A stretch of 64,000 nt of DNA, from positions 107,710,362 to 107,774,361 of the forward strand of contig CM018693.1 of assembly GCA_009363875.1 (NCBI GenBank), written 5' to 3'. The notes below the pieces were generated by a model. That model was given only the letters and a program-made list of their open reading frames with translations. It was not told the origin of the DNA and ran no database searches. Source of the stretch: Mikania micrantha. Taxonomy: Eukaryota; Streptophyta; Magnoliopsida; Asterales; Asteraceae. Below are positions 1-11,996 of this stretch, one piece after another. The translations under genes were made by a program, and so were the position numbers. Positions within the stretch are counted from its first letter, which is position 1. Each line of letters begins with the position of its first letter.

Positions 1-2
1 GG

Positions 3-288
3 AAACTGGACTCGCCCACCAATAAGTCATTCAAACCCAACCCATATTACAAATCCGACAACCACAAGACCAATTCTGTGGATGATGAAGAAGATGACGA
101 AGAATATCCTAAGATATCTGATTATTGCTTTTCTGTAGATATCCCTGAACTAATGTGTGCCATGTAGGATTTAGGGGAGAAAGCCAGATGGCCTCCTAAG
201 GATAAGAAATTTGCTGCGAAAGATAAGTCAAAATGGTGTGTATTTCATGAAGACTTTGGACACTTAACAGAAGACTGCATTTCCCAAA
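3..288 (+). pseudogene. Gag C-terminus with CxxH-type knuckle (Retand-like)
   Basis: Reading frame 3 gives an acidic stretch (DDEEDDEE) followed by the knuckle WCVFHEDFGHLTEDC, the C-x2-H-x4-H-x4-C arrangement common at the end of Tat-lineage Gag. Gag forms the virus-like particle and binds the element RNA. The start is outside the window. An in-frame TAG at 165-167 breaks the frame, and reading stops just after the knuckle at an unrelated insertion. Confidence 0.7.
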
Positions 289-440
289 AGACGCTTACTG
301 TCTGCTGCTGATTCAACACACTTCCACTGTAGTGTTCGAGTAGATACTGTTATTTTCTCTCGAACCAAAGATTATTTGATCTGATCATTGAATCATTTAT
401 TTCTCTTGTTTCTCTATGTAATCGGTATTTTTTAAAAACT
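289..440. other. About 150-bp insertion between gag knuckle and protease
   Basis: The Gag reading ends near 288 and the same polyprotein resumes near 440 (KEISYLLSKGHLKEL). The intervening sequence has stops in all forward frames and ends in an A-rich run (about 430-446). It could be a small retroposon or filler DNA. I found no clear terminal repeat or target duplication. Confidence 0.4.
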
Positions 441-1191
441 TAAAAAAAGAGATAAGTTATCTGCTCAGCAAGGGTCATCTCAAAGAACTGCTTGGCAAGA
501 GAAAAGAAAGGATGCAGGATCCTGATAGATTCCCAAAAAGAGCCGCATCCCCACTGAAAGATGCCAAGGTAATAAACTTTATCTCTGGTGGATCTAACAT
601 ATGTGGTACCTCTTATTCTGCAGCCAGAAGACATGCTAAAGAGGCTAAGATGGAGAATGGAGAGAGACCAGCAAAGACATCAACCTTAACCACAGAAACT
701 GTGATATCCTTCGAAGAACAGGATCAGGAAAATATCATGGATCCTCATCACGATGGGTTAGTAATTACATTATATGTTGCTAACCATTATGTCCGCATGA
801 TATTCATAGATGGAGGAAGTTCAGTAAACATTATCCAATTGGAAACACTCAAAAGGATGAATATCCCTGAATCCGAGATAACAACTAAGTCATTGGTTCT
901 CGTTGGATTTAGCGGGGAAGCTAAAGCTACTGTTGGAGAAATTAAACTTCTAGTATATATCGAGAGGTAAACTCTATGCAACGCTTTTGTATTATAGATT
1001 CTTTGTCCTGTTATAATATCATACTAGGTAGGCCATGGATACATGATATGAAGGCAGTTCCCTCGACATATTATCAGTGTGTCAAACTACCTACACCTTG
1101 GGGAGTAGTGAACATCAACAGCGATCAACAGGAAACTAAGGAGTGTTATTCATCTTCGATGAAAGCAATAACGAAACCATCATTAACATAG
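441..1191 (+). pseudogene. Aspartic protease region of Retand-like polyprotein
   Basis: Two frames are needed. The first (512-970) holds the linker and the protease motif FIDGGSSVNII at about 805-837; the second (976-1191) continues with IILGRPWIHDMKAVPSTYYQ. Tat-lineage proteases use Asp-Gly-Gly-Ser in place of the usual Asp-Thr/Ser-Gly, so this motif is normal for the family and the catalytic Asp is kept. The protease would cut the Gag-Pol polyprotein. A frameshift near 970 and a stop at 1189-1191 make the copy non-coding. Confidence 0.7.
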
Positions 1192-3347
1192 CAATCAAAG
1201 AGCGACCTTGGGGATAATCAGGTATCCCGGGAAAAAGAAGTAAAAGAAGTACTACTTAATCCCGAGGATCCCGAAACCAAAGTTCTCACAGGAACTAATA
1301 TCCCCGAGGATATTGAGAAGAAATTGATTTCCTTCCTAAAATCAAGAATTTCAACCTTTGCTTGGAAGCACGAGGATATGACATGAATATCCTCAGATGT
1401 GATCACATATAAATTAGGAATAGATAGAAGCTTTAAACCTGTCCACCAAAAAAGAAGGAAATTTGCCCCTGAAAGGAATATAATCATCCAAGAGGAAGTG
1501 GAAAAACTTCTCAAAGCCAGGATGATTAGGGAATTAAAATTTTGAAGGTGGCTAGCCAACGTATTTGTGGTTCAAAAGAAGAATGGAAAGTGGAGAGTTT
1601 GTGTAGATTACACAGACCTTAACAAAGCCTGTCCAAAAGACCCCTTTCCATTACCACGCATAGACTCAATGGTGGATGCAACAGCAGGCCATGAAATGCT
1701 AACTTTCATGGATGCATCGGCAGGTTCCAGCAAATCCAAATGGAGCCTTCGGATCAGGAAGATACTGCCTTCATGACACCGACAGGGATATATTGCTACA
1801 CAGCAATGCCATTTGGTTTAAAGAATGCTGGAGCTACTTATCAGAGGCTTGTCAACATGATGTTTAAGGATAAGCCGGGGGACACTATGGAGGTATATAT
1901 TGATGATATGGTAGTCAAATCAAAGGTTACCAAGGATCACCTTGAGGATCTTCAGGAATCATTCGATATCCTAGATCGATACAATATAAAACTTAACCCC
2001 TCTAAGTGCCATTTTGGAGTAAGATCAGGAAAGTTTTTGGGATATATGGTCACTAAGAGAGGAATAGAGGCCAGCCCAGAACAAATCCAAACTATCTTGA
2101 ACTTAAAATCCCCAACAAACGTAAAGGAAGTGCAAAGGTTAACAGGAAGAATAGCTGCATTTAACAGATTCATCTCTAGATCTTCTAAAAAGTTCAAAAG
2201 ATTCTACGATATCCTCAAAAAGAATAAGAATTTTCATTGGGATGAAGAGCATGAGAAGGCGCTTCAGGATTTGAAAGAATACCTATCCTTACCGCCACTA
2301 CTCATGAAACCAAAAGATGGTGAACCACTATCCCTATACCTAACAGTATCCCGAACTACTGTAAGTGCTGTATTAGTTAAGGACTACCAAGGATCACAAC
2401 ATCCTGTATACTATGTAAGTAAGAGCTTATTAGATGTTGAGATCAGATATTCTCACCTTGAAAAGCTAATCCTAGCTTTAATCATGGCCTCAACAAAACT
2501 TAGGCATTACTTTGAGACACATAGGATACATTTTAAAACAAATTACCCAATTAAATCCGTGTTAAGAAAACCTGAGCTATCAGGAAGGATGGCTGAATGG
2601 TCAGTAAAGCTTAGCACTTATGATTTAATTTACAAACTACGAACAATAATTAAATCTCAAGCATTAGCAGACTTTGTGGCAGATTTTAGCAGTGATATTC
2701 AACCAGAAGTAGATTCAGAAGTCAAACTTCTAGATGAGGATACTGGTGAATGGACCTTATATACCGATGGAGCCTCAAATGTAAGAGGGACAGGTTTAGG
2801 GATCATACTCAAATCACCACAGGGGGACATAATACCCCAATCGATCAATTGTGAATTCCAAGCAACTAACAATGAAGCTGAATATGAAGCCTTGATAGTA
2901 GGACTTCAATTAGCTAGTGATATGAACATAAGAAATCTCCATGTGTTTGTCGACTCCTTACTAATAACAAACTAGTTTAATGGTTCCTATATGGTTAAAG
3001 GGGATAAATTGGCAAAATACTTAGAGATAGTCAAGGATATAGTGGGATATTTCTATACCTTCGATATCACACAAGTTCCCAGAGAAGAGAATGCTGAAGC
3101 AGACACATTAGCAAACCTCGCATCATCTCTTAAAATCTCTGATGATATCAATATCCCTATCTTACATATTATGAATCCAGAGATAGATATAGAAGATTCG
3201 AATCAAATTCTTGAACCAAAGAATGTTGATACACACGAAATATCCTGTATTATCCCTATCATGATGAAGAAACAAATCCTAAAGATTTTAAAGCTAGAGT
3301 ATCCAGATACACAATCATTCGGAATATCCTATATAGGAAATCGGTAG
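1192..3347 (+). pseudogene. RT, RNase H and second RNase H of Retand-like polyprotein
   Basis: Reverse transcriptase begins near 1,300 and includes DYTDLNKACPKD, the palm block MPFGLKNAGATYQ and the active site YIDD (about 1,896-1,907), so both palm aspartates remain. RNase H follows (about 2,200-2,700, including HPVYYVSKSL). An archaeal-type RNase H starts at YTDGASN (about 2,760) and runs on as PREENAEADTLANLAS (about 3,080). Breaks include an in-frame stop near 1,384, a 1-base deletion near 1,725 that shifts frame at the palm, and a TAG near 2,974 inside the second RNase H. The domains would copy element RNA to DNA and remove the RNA strand. The copy is not translatable. Confidence 0.8.
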
Positions 3348-3441
3348 CTGGTCCATATCTAAAGTGTTTAGAAAAACCAGAAAGTCTCGAGGTAATGAAG
3401 GATATTCACGAAGGAGATTGTGGGAATCACACTGGGGGCAA

Positions 3442-6400
3442 TGTAACATCTGTGCCGGAACCATCACCGGAACAGTGATCTCAACAGTAACATGAACAGT
3501 AAATCAGGTACACATTTCAATTGTTGTTCATATATCGTTATCATTTCATGTTATCATAGAACAGGTTCAGAATCATTTCAGAAACAAAGCTCAGAACTAT
3601 GGTTCATCAGTTAGATAGTTATCTAGCGATACAGAACCATCATGTGATTATTTGTTAGGATTTTATTATGTATAAACATATGTGAGGCTTTACCATGGTT
3701 GTAGAAGTCGCTAGGAGCTAGTCGGGCGGCGAGGTACTGCTTAGGGATTAATCGGGATTAATCGGCGCTAGGCGGATTGGAATTTTTATATGTAATTCTA
3801 CAAATATATATTATATACACACATCAATATCAATAATTTAATATAATACTTCAAATAATTTTAAAAAATATACTTAAATATACTAAAAAAAGTACTTTAA
3901 AGTGCAAACTTAAACACTGAGTTCAAAGTTTAGAGATAAATTTTGATGTTAACTGCCTAGATTCGATGTTTTAGAGACATATTAAAGATTTTTGGTTGAG
4001 AAATATCTAAATAATCATGAAATTGGTCTCTTTTTTCCATAAAAAAGTCAAAAAAAGTCAAAAAGGTGAAAAAAATAAGAATCTGATTGGGCTGCCTAGG
4101 CCCCGCCTAGGCCAAAAATTAGACAGTCGATGGGCGCCTAGCGCCTAGGCGGCCGCCTAGGCCGATTTTTACAACAATGGGCTTTACAGAACAAAACAAC
4201 AATGGATGTCGTTACGTGAATGCTAAATCGACGGATTATTCGTATAGGTGACGATCTGTATGAATACATCTGAAAGTTTAACATTCTGAATGATTTCCGA
4301 TAATTAGAAAACCATATTGAAAAGTATGGTTATCATCGTGTTCGTACGGGTGACGATTCGAACGAATACGCGCGACGACTGTACGATTCGATTTTAAACA
4401 GTAAAATAAATATTTTTGAAAATTTAAAATAAATGGAAGATATTTAGTTAATTTACTAGGAATCACCACGTAAAATAATTTTACAAACTCTTGTTTTAAA
4501 ACTGAGAAGTTTCGTTACGAAAATGAAACGAAAATGACGATTTACGCGAAACCGAGCGAAACCGAACGAACCCGAACATAACCGGGTATTTCTAAACCCT
4601 TTAATGTAGCATTTAATACCACAATCATCACCACCAACCAGCTCTCAACCCCCATTTTCGTTTCCTCTCTCTACTGTCTCTCTAGAAGCCATAGCCCCAA
4701 CTTCTTCATTTCTCCACGAAATCGAACGTTTTTGGTGTCAAAAAGACCACTATCACTTGTAGATCACGAAAGTACAAAGAATCTGAGCTTGGATCCAACC
4801 GATTTGAGGAAAAGATCAAGTTTAAGTTCGGTTTTTAGGGTTTTAAAACCCTTTGGATTGGTCCCCTTACAAGCCGGTTTTAACCCATCCTAATCCATAG
4901 GATTCACACCATATCACCTTAGGATAGTGTAGGAACAAGCCTCACCTCAAAACTTAGTCGATTAGCTTGAAAATCTATGGCTGCACATGAGTGAAGTCGG
5001 CATAGCCGAATGAAATGTGCACAGCTCACCGAATGAGCTTTAAAACCCATTCGGCCGAATAGGCAACCACCGAAGCAGCACTCAACCGGCCCAACCTTCT
5101 TTCGGTCGGCCCAATACCCATTCGGTCGGCCCAGTCATGCTCATTCTGTCGGCCCCTCTCCTTCGGCCCAAGTCCTTCGGCCGTGACCGAGCTTAGTCGG
5201 CCCAACCCATTCGCCCCACCATTCGGCAATGCAGCCATTCGATCGGCACATTGTTTCTGTCATTGCCATTCGATCGGCCTGGACCATACTCGAACCCACT
5301 AATTCGGTCCAAGCTCATACGGCTCATGATCAACTCGATTCGGATCGAGGTGTTTACTCATGGGTTTGGGTGATGAGTTTGCATGGGAGTTAATCAAATA
5401 TGTGTGTGCATGGGAAGGGAAAATTTGGGTTTCCATTTCCATGCAACCAACTTTGGGTGAATATGGTTTCATCATGAGGCATTAAACTAAGGGTTTATCA
5501 TAGTAACAATGGGGCTTAACCTTGGATATGGATGGTTAATGATATACGAGTTCATTTCGAGAAAATAAGGAATTAGGGTTTTCTATAATAAGGTTTTCAT
5601 TTCATGATATCATGAAATCATCCAAACATGAATTTGAACATCACTTTAGATTCAACATACGGGGAAATCAGGAGGATCAAAACAATAAACTAAAGTTAAG
5701 CGTGTTGACGTAAGCATTAACACATATTCTTAGGAATTTCTTAAGAACATGTAACTAGTCTGGATTATTCATTTGAATTATCTAGGACGAGTTATTAAAA
5801 GAGTTTATCAAGAAATGTTAGACTAACAAAAGCAACAATGGGCCTAGGGTTAATCAATTGGGGTTTTTAAATATGTTTTACACAATTGCTTTTACTTATT
5901 GTATGCTTTATATATACTTGTTTATACTCCTAGACTCCTGTCTAGGTATTTGTATGCAGAATTAACTAATGAATTAATTAATTACTCTTACGAGTAATAC
6001 CATAATTCTAAAACTTTAAAACAAATCCTTAGTCCATTGAATTCAAATTCAAGAATCTAAACTCAAAGTGGAATCAAAAGAACTAAAGCTAAAGATCAAA
6101 TTCAATGGAATCTAATCCAACGTGTGATCAGTAAAGCTAAGGATCCTAATCAAGAATCTATAATCATTGTGGAAATCATGGAAGTCTAAAGATCAGAATC
6201 AAGGAAATCATAACCTTGTGTGAATCATTTAAATAATGAAATCATTAAGATCTAATGAAATCATTAATGCTTAAGTTAAGGTGGATTGTTAGTTGTATGT
6301 AAATCAAGACCACGTGTAACACACAAAAAGTCCCGGCACAATAGTAGACTCTTGTAGTCAAGCTATATGGGCATAACTAAAACTATCAAACGAAATCTAG

Positions 6401-7507
6401 AGAATCAAGAGAATCAAGAATAAAAGGATATCCTAAAGTCCCGACATGTATAGTAGGCCAGAGGGTCAAGCTGATATGGGCAAATCATGAAAGTCTTAAC
6501 GCATACAGGTAGACTCATTTTGGGTCATGCCTGATATGGGCCACGTGTGAGACGGTATAACTTGGACAACCACCAACAACTAAGTCTAATTGATTGAGTC
6601 AAATAAGGCCCAATCATCGTGTCTTAGTTGTATTTAAATGCTTAATTATTAATTTAATTAAACATTTAATATTATATTTCTACAACTGCTTTTGGGGTAA
6701 TCATGAATACATGGTGAACTCAAGAGATCAGAGTTGATTATTTGTGGAAATCAAAATCTAAAATGAAGGTGAATAGAGTGAAACGCTTAATTATCATTAA
6801 CAACAATATGCTAAGCAGTCATGTATGTGGTGGGATGGTGGCTGGTGCTTGTCCCCTACATATAATCAAATGCTATGAATCAAATGTTATGGAATTAATG
6901 ATGTGGGATGAAATGCTTAATTATCACCAGGAACAATATATCATGTGGTTTGGTATGTGGTGGGACGGTGGCTGGGCGGGCGGTAAGTTCGACCCTACAT
7001 ATTCCATATATATAAGCATATTGAACTGGATGGTATAGGTGGTTAATGGTGAGGTTAAGGTTGTCATTCAAAAGGTTATTCAAATTCATTTTTATAAACA
7101 ACATGAACTCACCAACCATGTGTTGACTTGATCTTTTTGCATGACTTCTCAGATGACGAACATGTCAATTAAGAAGTTACTGCTTTTGGACTAGGAATCC
7201 AGTTAGAGGAACTAGATTTTTGGACCTGCATACTTTTGAAACATCATTTTACAGATTATTTTGTATATCTTGTGTAGATACAAGATTGAAGAATTATGAT
7301 GTTGATAGTAGATTTACATTGTTAAATTATGAACAAAACTGCTGTAATTTAACTTTGTAATTCTATTTTCATTTAGCAGTTTCTCATTTATATATCATGT
7401 GCAATGTAAACAATCTGATCATTCCGATTATCATTCCCGATATCGCGCCCCGGGAACCTTCCGCTCGACGGGGAAGTCAATCCAACCCGCTGGCTTGGGG
7501 TGTGACA
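3442..7507 (+). mobile_element. Solo LTR, about 4.07 kb, long-LTR gypsy family S (copy S1)
   Basis: It begins TGTAACATC and ends GGTGTGACA, with the imperfect 5-bp target duplication ggcaa (3,437-3,441) and ggcag (7,508-7,512). Removing it restores the Retand integrase zinc-finger reading across the junction. No gag-pol ORF lies inside. It aligns at both ends and in blocks of the middle with the solo LTR at 59,659-63,975: the shared tail is GATATCGCGCCCCGGGAACC, and both have the CTCACCAAC...TTCTCAG block. A solo LTR is the usual product of recombination between the two LTRs of one element. A (T)TCGG(T)CGGCCCA-rich patch lies at about 5,040-5,330. A MITE is nested at 3,694-4,179. Confidence 0.85.
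3694..4179. mobile_element. hAT-type MITE, 486 bp, 8-bp TSD GGCTTTAC
   Basis: The left end reads CATGGTTGTAGAAGTCGC and the complement of the right end reads CATTGTTGTAAAAATCGG, an imperfect inverted repeat of about 17 bp. Identical 8-bp duplications GGCTTTAC flank it (3,686-3,693 and 4,180-4,187). Eight-base duplications are the signature of the hAT superfamily. The interior is AT-rich, with GCCTAGGCG-type words near the right end. It has no coding capacity. A 185-bp relative lies at 54,978-55,162. Confidence 0.85.
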
Positions 7508-8524
7508 GGCAGAGCATTACTTTCGGAAATCCTAAGAACATGATATTTCTGGCCTACTATGAGAAAAGATGCGATGTCCTATTCCCAAAGATGTGACGCT
7601 TGCCAAAGACATAGCAATATTTTTTATCAACCGGCGGAACCTTTATATCCAATAGTCTCATAATGGCCATTAATGAAATAACGAATGGATGTAGTAGGTA
7701 AACTACTAAAAGCAACAGGAGGAAATGTGTTCATGCTTGCCATGACCGATTATTTTTCGAAATGGATTGAAGCTGAAGCTTTCGTACAGGTTAGAGAAAA
7801 GGAAGTAATATCCTTCATAAAGAGGAATATCCTGATCAGATTCAGGATACCTGCCGAGATTACCTGCTACAATGGATCTCAATTTATTGGTAAGAGAACT
7901 ACAAATTTTTGCCAAGCATGGGGCATAAAAATGATTTCTTCTACGCCTGTACATCCTCAAGCAAACGGTCAAGCAGAATCAAGCCATAAAATTATCATAA
8001 AGTATCTCAAAAAGAAGTTAGGATCCAAGAAAGGAAAATGGGCTGAAGAACTCCCATTTGTCCTATGGGTAGATAGGACAAACACAAAGAATGCGACTGG
8101 TCAAACACCATTTTCATTGGTATTCGGTTATGAAGCTGTACTCCCAACTGAGATGATTATCCCTATTGCGAGAACAAGTCTACAAACTATAGAAGCCAAA
8201 AATGAAGTATTATCTCAGGATATAGATACTATCGATGGAATTAGGGATATTACAAAAATTAGGATGGCTACCTAACAACAAAAGTTGGCTAAATCCTACA
8301 ATAAGAATATAAGGATCAGAAGATTCCAAATTGGAGATTTGGCTTTAAGAAAAGTGTTCCAGAATACCACCAACCGAACGGATGGAAAGCTTTCCCCGAA
8401 ATGGGAAGGACCTTATAAAATTGAATCCAAAGCTGGAAAAAGGGGCATACAAGTTAACCACTATGGAAGGAGAACCTCTTCCAAGGGCATGGAATGCATT
8501 CATCTTAAAACTTACTTTATATGA
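7508..8524 (+). pseudogene. Integrase of Retand-like polyprotein, second half
   Basis: The zinc finger is split: the His half (HEGDCGNHTGG) lies left of the solo LTR near 3,410, and the Cys half (RCDACQRH) lies near 7,590. The catalytic core starts near 7,680: the first Asp is in MTDYFSKWIEAEA (about 7,748). The second position reads CYNGSQF, so the expected Asp is Tyr (codon 7,868-7,870). The Glu is kept in NGQAESS (7,976-7,978), 36 codons later, the DD35E spacing. The C-terminal domain runs to 8,524, with stops near 7,555 and 8,275. Integrase would join cDNA ends to the chromosome. This one is dead by the Asp loss and by the breaks. Confidence 0.8.
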
Positions 8525-8739
8525 TTACCAAACATCTTTACTTTAAACTTACACTATTATATCCCAATATTCTTATATTCATAAATATCCCTACACTCAT
8601 ATCTTGATATATTATTAAAATATCTTGACACTAACTGAAGCATCGGAGGGGCATTAGTATTCCTAATGCCTACCTTTACAAAAAATGTTATTGTTTTGTA
8701 GGTATAGCTGGAGAAGATACGAGGCTATATGTCTCAGCC

Positions 8740-8893
8740 CAAGTTTTGACCTAAAATCAAAACTTGGTCAAGACCCCCGCAGAGACTATATGTCTGGTTG
8801 CGAAGTTTTGACCTATAATCAAAACTATGTAGACCCATGTAGAGACTTTACGTCTGGTCGCACAAAAGAAGTTTTGACCTGAAATCAAAACTC
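8740..8893. repeat. Three copies of a self-complementary AGTTTTGA...TCAAAACT unit
   Basis: The words AGTTTTGACCT and AATCAAAACT recur at about 8,742-8,764, 8,814-8,836 and 8,870-8,892. Each pair can fold as an 8-bp stem (AGTTTTGA with TCAAAACT). Between copies, GAGACTATATGTCTGG and GAGACTTTACGTCTGG are also shared, so the period is roughly 55-70 bp. Confidence 0.75.
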
Positions 8894-8962
8894 AAGGGAC
8901 TTTTGTCTCTCAACCGAACTAGGGTTCATACACCCTCGCCAGTAACACACGTATATTCTATT

Positions 8963-9145
8963 ATAATCCAAGATAATGGGACCAGTACATGAGTGGCTGA
9001 CAATTTCATTATCGAAGGTTATAATCATGGATCCTCCGAAATATCCCGGTATAGTTGGAGATTTTGGGACCAGTACACACATGAGTGGCTGACAATTTCA
9101 TTTTCAAAAACTATTACCAGGGATCCTCCGAATTATAGCATTCAT
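8963..9145 (+). repeat. Two-copy direct repeat, about 88 bp apart
   Basis: GGGACCAGTACA followed by ATGAGTGGCTGACAATTTCA occurs at about 8,978 and again at about 9,066. The shared block continues as far as GGATCCTCCGAA. The second copy has a small ACAC insertion. Confidence 0.75.
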
Positions 9146-9162
9146 ATGCTGTACAACCGGGT

Positions 9163-9268
9163 CTTAGTCGCCAGTATTTTCGGCCTTGTCGCCAGTATCT
9201 TCGACCTTAGTCGCCAGTGTAATCGGCCTTGTAGCCAGTCTCTCCGGCCTTAGTCGCCAGTATATTAG
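9163..9268 (+). repeat. About 22-bp tandem repeat, five copies
   Basis: The unit CGGCCTTAGTCGCCAGTAT recurs imperfectly with GTCGCCAGT or GTAGCCAGT starting at about 9,167, 9,188, 9,210, 9,231 and 9,253. It lies in the non-coding 3' region of the Retand element. Confidence 0.75.
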
Positions 9269-10215
9269 GTTTGTCCCAATCTTTCTTGTTTCTTGAATAT
9301 GTGCAGGAATTGACTTTCAAGAATATTTCTGGATATAGCATCTACCTACGATATATCTAAGGATATTGAGGTATGTAACTGTTATACTATTTTAACAGGG
9401 ATAAAGAAGGCTTCAAGAATGAGTCTACTCTTTCAAGGAGTTGGTATTTATTTCTTAACCTTTCCAATATTCTACAACAATCTGTATTTTTGATTATACA
9501 GTTGTAAAATTAACTTTCACTTAAAAATATCTGGTCCTGAAATAAAGCTTTGTATAATTAATACCAATATTTCTAGAAAATACGTCAACCGAATAATGAA
9601 AACTATAATTACATTTTGAATTTACTTATAATCATTATCCTGATTAGGATAGTCGAGACTTTTCTTAGTTATTTCTATATTCTTAAACATTCTAAGGAAA
9701 ATAATAATATTTGCGAAACACAAACGTTTGACACGCTAAAGATAATGTAACCTTTTATCGAAAATATCCTTAAAATATCCGTGAAATAATTCAAAGCCAT
9801 ATTGAAACATAAAACAAGATATGTATATCCCAATACTAATACAACAAAATCAAAGATATCTTTAAGTATCCTCAAAAATGCCTTCAAGAATCAAAAACAT
9901 GTTAACGCAAGACATTCATAGTCAAATACCAAAAGATTAACTATTATATATCTAAAATCAGTATATCGGGCTTCGTCATGAAAATACATGGTCCCTCCAC
10001 CCCATATACTGAGATTGTTAGTCCAAATACTATGGATATTTAGGCTTCGCCATGAAAACCATGGTCCCTCCACCTAAAATATCCTGAAAATGATCTTCAA
10101 ATTGTCTGCCCATATTGGGACTTTCCAACACAACATTGTTTAAAGACAGAATATCACAAAAAAGAACCACAAACAAGATGGGCTCAGACCTTGTCAACTC
10201 TATCCTCATTGCCCA

Positions 10216-11752
10216 TCACTGTAGCACCACCTGCACCTGCACCCATATCATCGCCTCCACTATGATGGCTGTCTTCACCGCCACGTCAGAAGCCTCCGCC
10301 ACGTCTCCAGTCAAGTTGATCAGGATCTTGGCCCAGCCAGCAAGATCCTTCCCCCATAGGTCCGCTCCCTCCTGCTTGGACTTCTCCGCCATCTGGATTT
10401 TTGCTTTGAGGATGGCTATGGAGGCTGACTTCTTGGTGCCCTCAATAATATCCTTGACCTTCAGCTTGTGGGCAACATCATTATCCTTGACCAGCTTCTT
10501 CAACTTTTGGGCCTCTTTCTTGTAGTGACCAGCTTTGGCAACGGCAATCTTCTTCTGATCCTCTAGATCCTCAATTTGTTTCTCGAAGGCTTCCTTGTCA
10601 GCATCAATCTTAAGGATAGCCTACAAAATAGAAATATCTCAGGATATAGCCAAAATATAAAAAGTAAAATTTTAGAAACAACCTTCTGAAGAAGATTAGC
10701 AGCAGGGAAATCCCGGATATCATCCACGTTGATGGGATGAGCGCCCTTATGTTTCTTGGAGGCCTTGGTTGAGCGTGTGTGCATAATCCTCGCTTTGGGA
10801 GCGACAGGGCTGGTTTTCTCCTCTTTAATGGTTAAAAAACCACTAAGATCCTATAGATCGAAAGCAGATTCTAGGAAATAGAAAACAAAATAAGAACCAT
10901 AAATTAACTCAACACCAACAAACTTATAAAATGATACCTGATGTCATTTGAGCTTGAGATTGTTGGGAAGATGCACTCTGGGTTGAGGATATAACAGGGA
11001 TATCGGCTCTCAATGTTACTCCAAACTTTCGCTCCTTTTCTTCTATCTGTAGCAGGGATTGTATCTTCTGCTCAGTATCCTCGCTCTCTGCGATCAATGA
11101 TTCAAACTTCGGCGCTGAAAACAAATAAGAAAAATAAATTAATTATCAGAAATTTAACTACATTAAGAACGAATAAACCTAGAAATCCTACCTTTTAACA
11201 ACCAACTGATGGGAAGAGACATCCCTCAGGAATAGAACTCCTTTTAACAAAGAAAAACTTATTTCTCCACTCTTCCTCGTTCATAGTAATCCCATGAACC
11301 AGAACAGGAGCACCACTTCTCCTTTGTAGCAGAAAACAGGAATAACCACGGGTATGAAGTTGATAGGCAAAAGAAATTTCAGGATCCCCAATCCTCAAAC
11401 CATATTTCTGGTTTAGTCTATGGAGAGTGACAAGTAAACGTCAACCCATTGGCATCAGTTGGGGATAACAAAGAGGGGTGATGCCAAAAAATTCAGAAAT
11501 TAGAGGAGGAAAAGGAAAGGATAGTCCTAAAGAAAAGGGATACTCCAGAAAACAAGCCCAAGAGGGGGAGCTGTGATCGGCCTTGAGGGTAGGATCGAAA
11601 CAACAGAATGTGGCTTCTTCGGGGAATGCCTGAGACAGTTGCATGGAATCGATGTAATCATCATCGAAGATACATACATTCTACTCAGTATATGGAAGTA
11701 TCTTTTGGTGGAGAAATTCATCGGATTCAGAAGAGGAATTGGAATTCGACAT
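10216..11752 (-). pseudogene. Antisense spliced gene inside Retand element, PF04195-like N-domain and coiled-coil C-domain
   Basis: Four coding exons can be read on the minus strand: 11,752-11,192, 11,114-10,938, 10,870-10,683 and 10,620-10,216. The three introns (77, 67 and 62 bp) have GT/AG ends (donors AAAAG|GTAGG, CATCAG|GTATC, CAGAAG|GTTGT; acceptors TTTTCAG, TTTCCTAG, TTTTGTAG). Exon 1 starts MSNSNSSSESDEF and contains FFGITPLCYPQLMPMG, resembling the putative gypsy-type transposon domain PF04195. Exon 4 is Lys/Glu-rich and looks like a coiled coil (FEKQIEDLEDQKK). The frame is lost by three in-frame stops (all explicable as TGG to TAG or TGA, or similar) and a 1-base loss near the exon 1 end. 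Antisense extra ORFs are known in Tat-lineage elements; the function is unknown. The short introns are a caution. Confidence 0.65.
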
Positions 11753-11754
11753 TT

Positions 11755-11870
11755 CTACCAAATTAAAAGGATGAAAAACAGAGGATAACAAGAAGAAAAC
11801 TTACCTGAGAAGATGATTGAGAAGATTATTGTGATGTGAAAGGAAGAAAGGTGATCATTATATGCGCAGG
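11755..11870 (-). promoter_or_regulatory. Candidate promoter and leader of the antisense gene
   Basis: Reading the minus strand, GCGCATATAATGATC gives a TATA-like box at 11,857-11,862. A CT-rich leader follows, and then CAG|GTAAGTTTTC at 11,799-11,807, a strong splice-donor match. The nearest acceptor (GGTAG, 11,755-11,759) would make a 50-bp intron, which is short for plants, so leader splicing is uncertain. Confidence 0.4.
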
Positions 11871-11980
11871 AAAACTGACACAACAGTAACCGCTATCCTC
11901 ATCTTAATTGTTCATTTAATCTTGAAACCGTCCAATTCAAAATTTAAAATCGAATTTTTACAGCGGTAATCATTTTCTGT

Positions 11981-11996
11981 AAAAATTGGGGGCAAT
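11981..11996 (+). other. Polypurine tract of Retand element
   Basis: AAAAATTGGGGGCAAT lies directly before the LTR start TGTTATGCGC. This is where plus-strand DNA synthesis would be primed in an LTR element. Confidence 0.65.

Larger units (their letters stand above)
8525..10215 (+). other. 3' non-coding region of Retand element, with tandem repeats
   Basis: There is no convincing ORF in either strand. The region holds several short-period repeats (listed separately) and AT-rich stretches. Tat-lineage elements often have a long variable stretch between integrase and the 3' LTR, and this fits. Confidence 0.6.

Noticed and set aside
5026..5238. Minus-strand ORF of 70 codons
   Set aside because: It is an artefact of the GGCCGA-rich patch in solo LTR S1.
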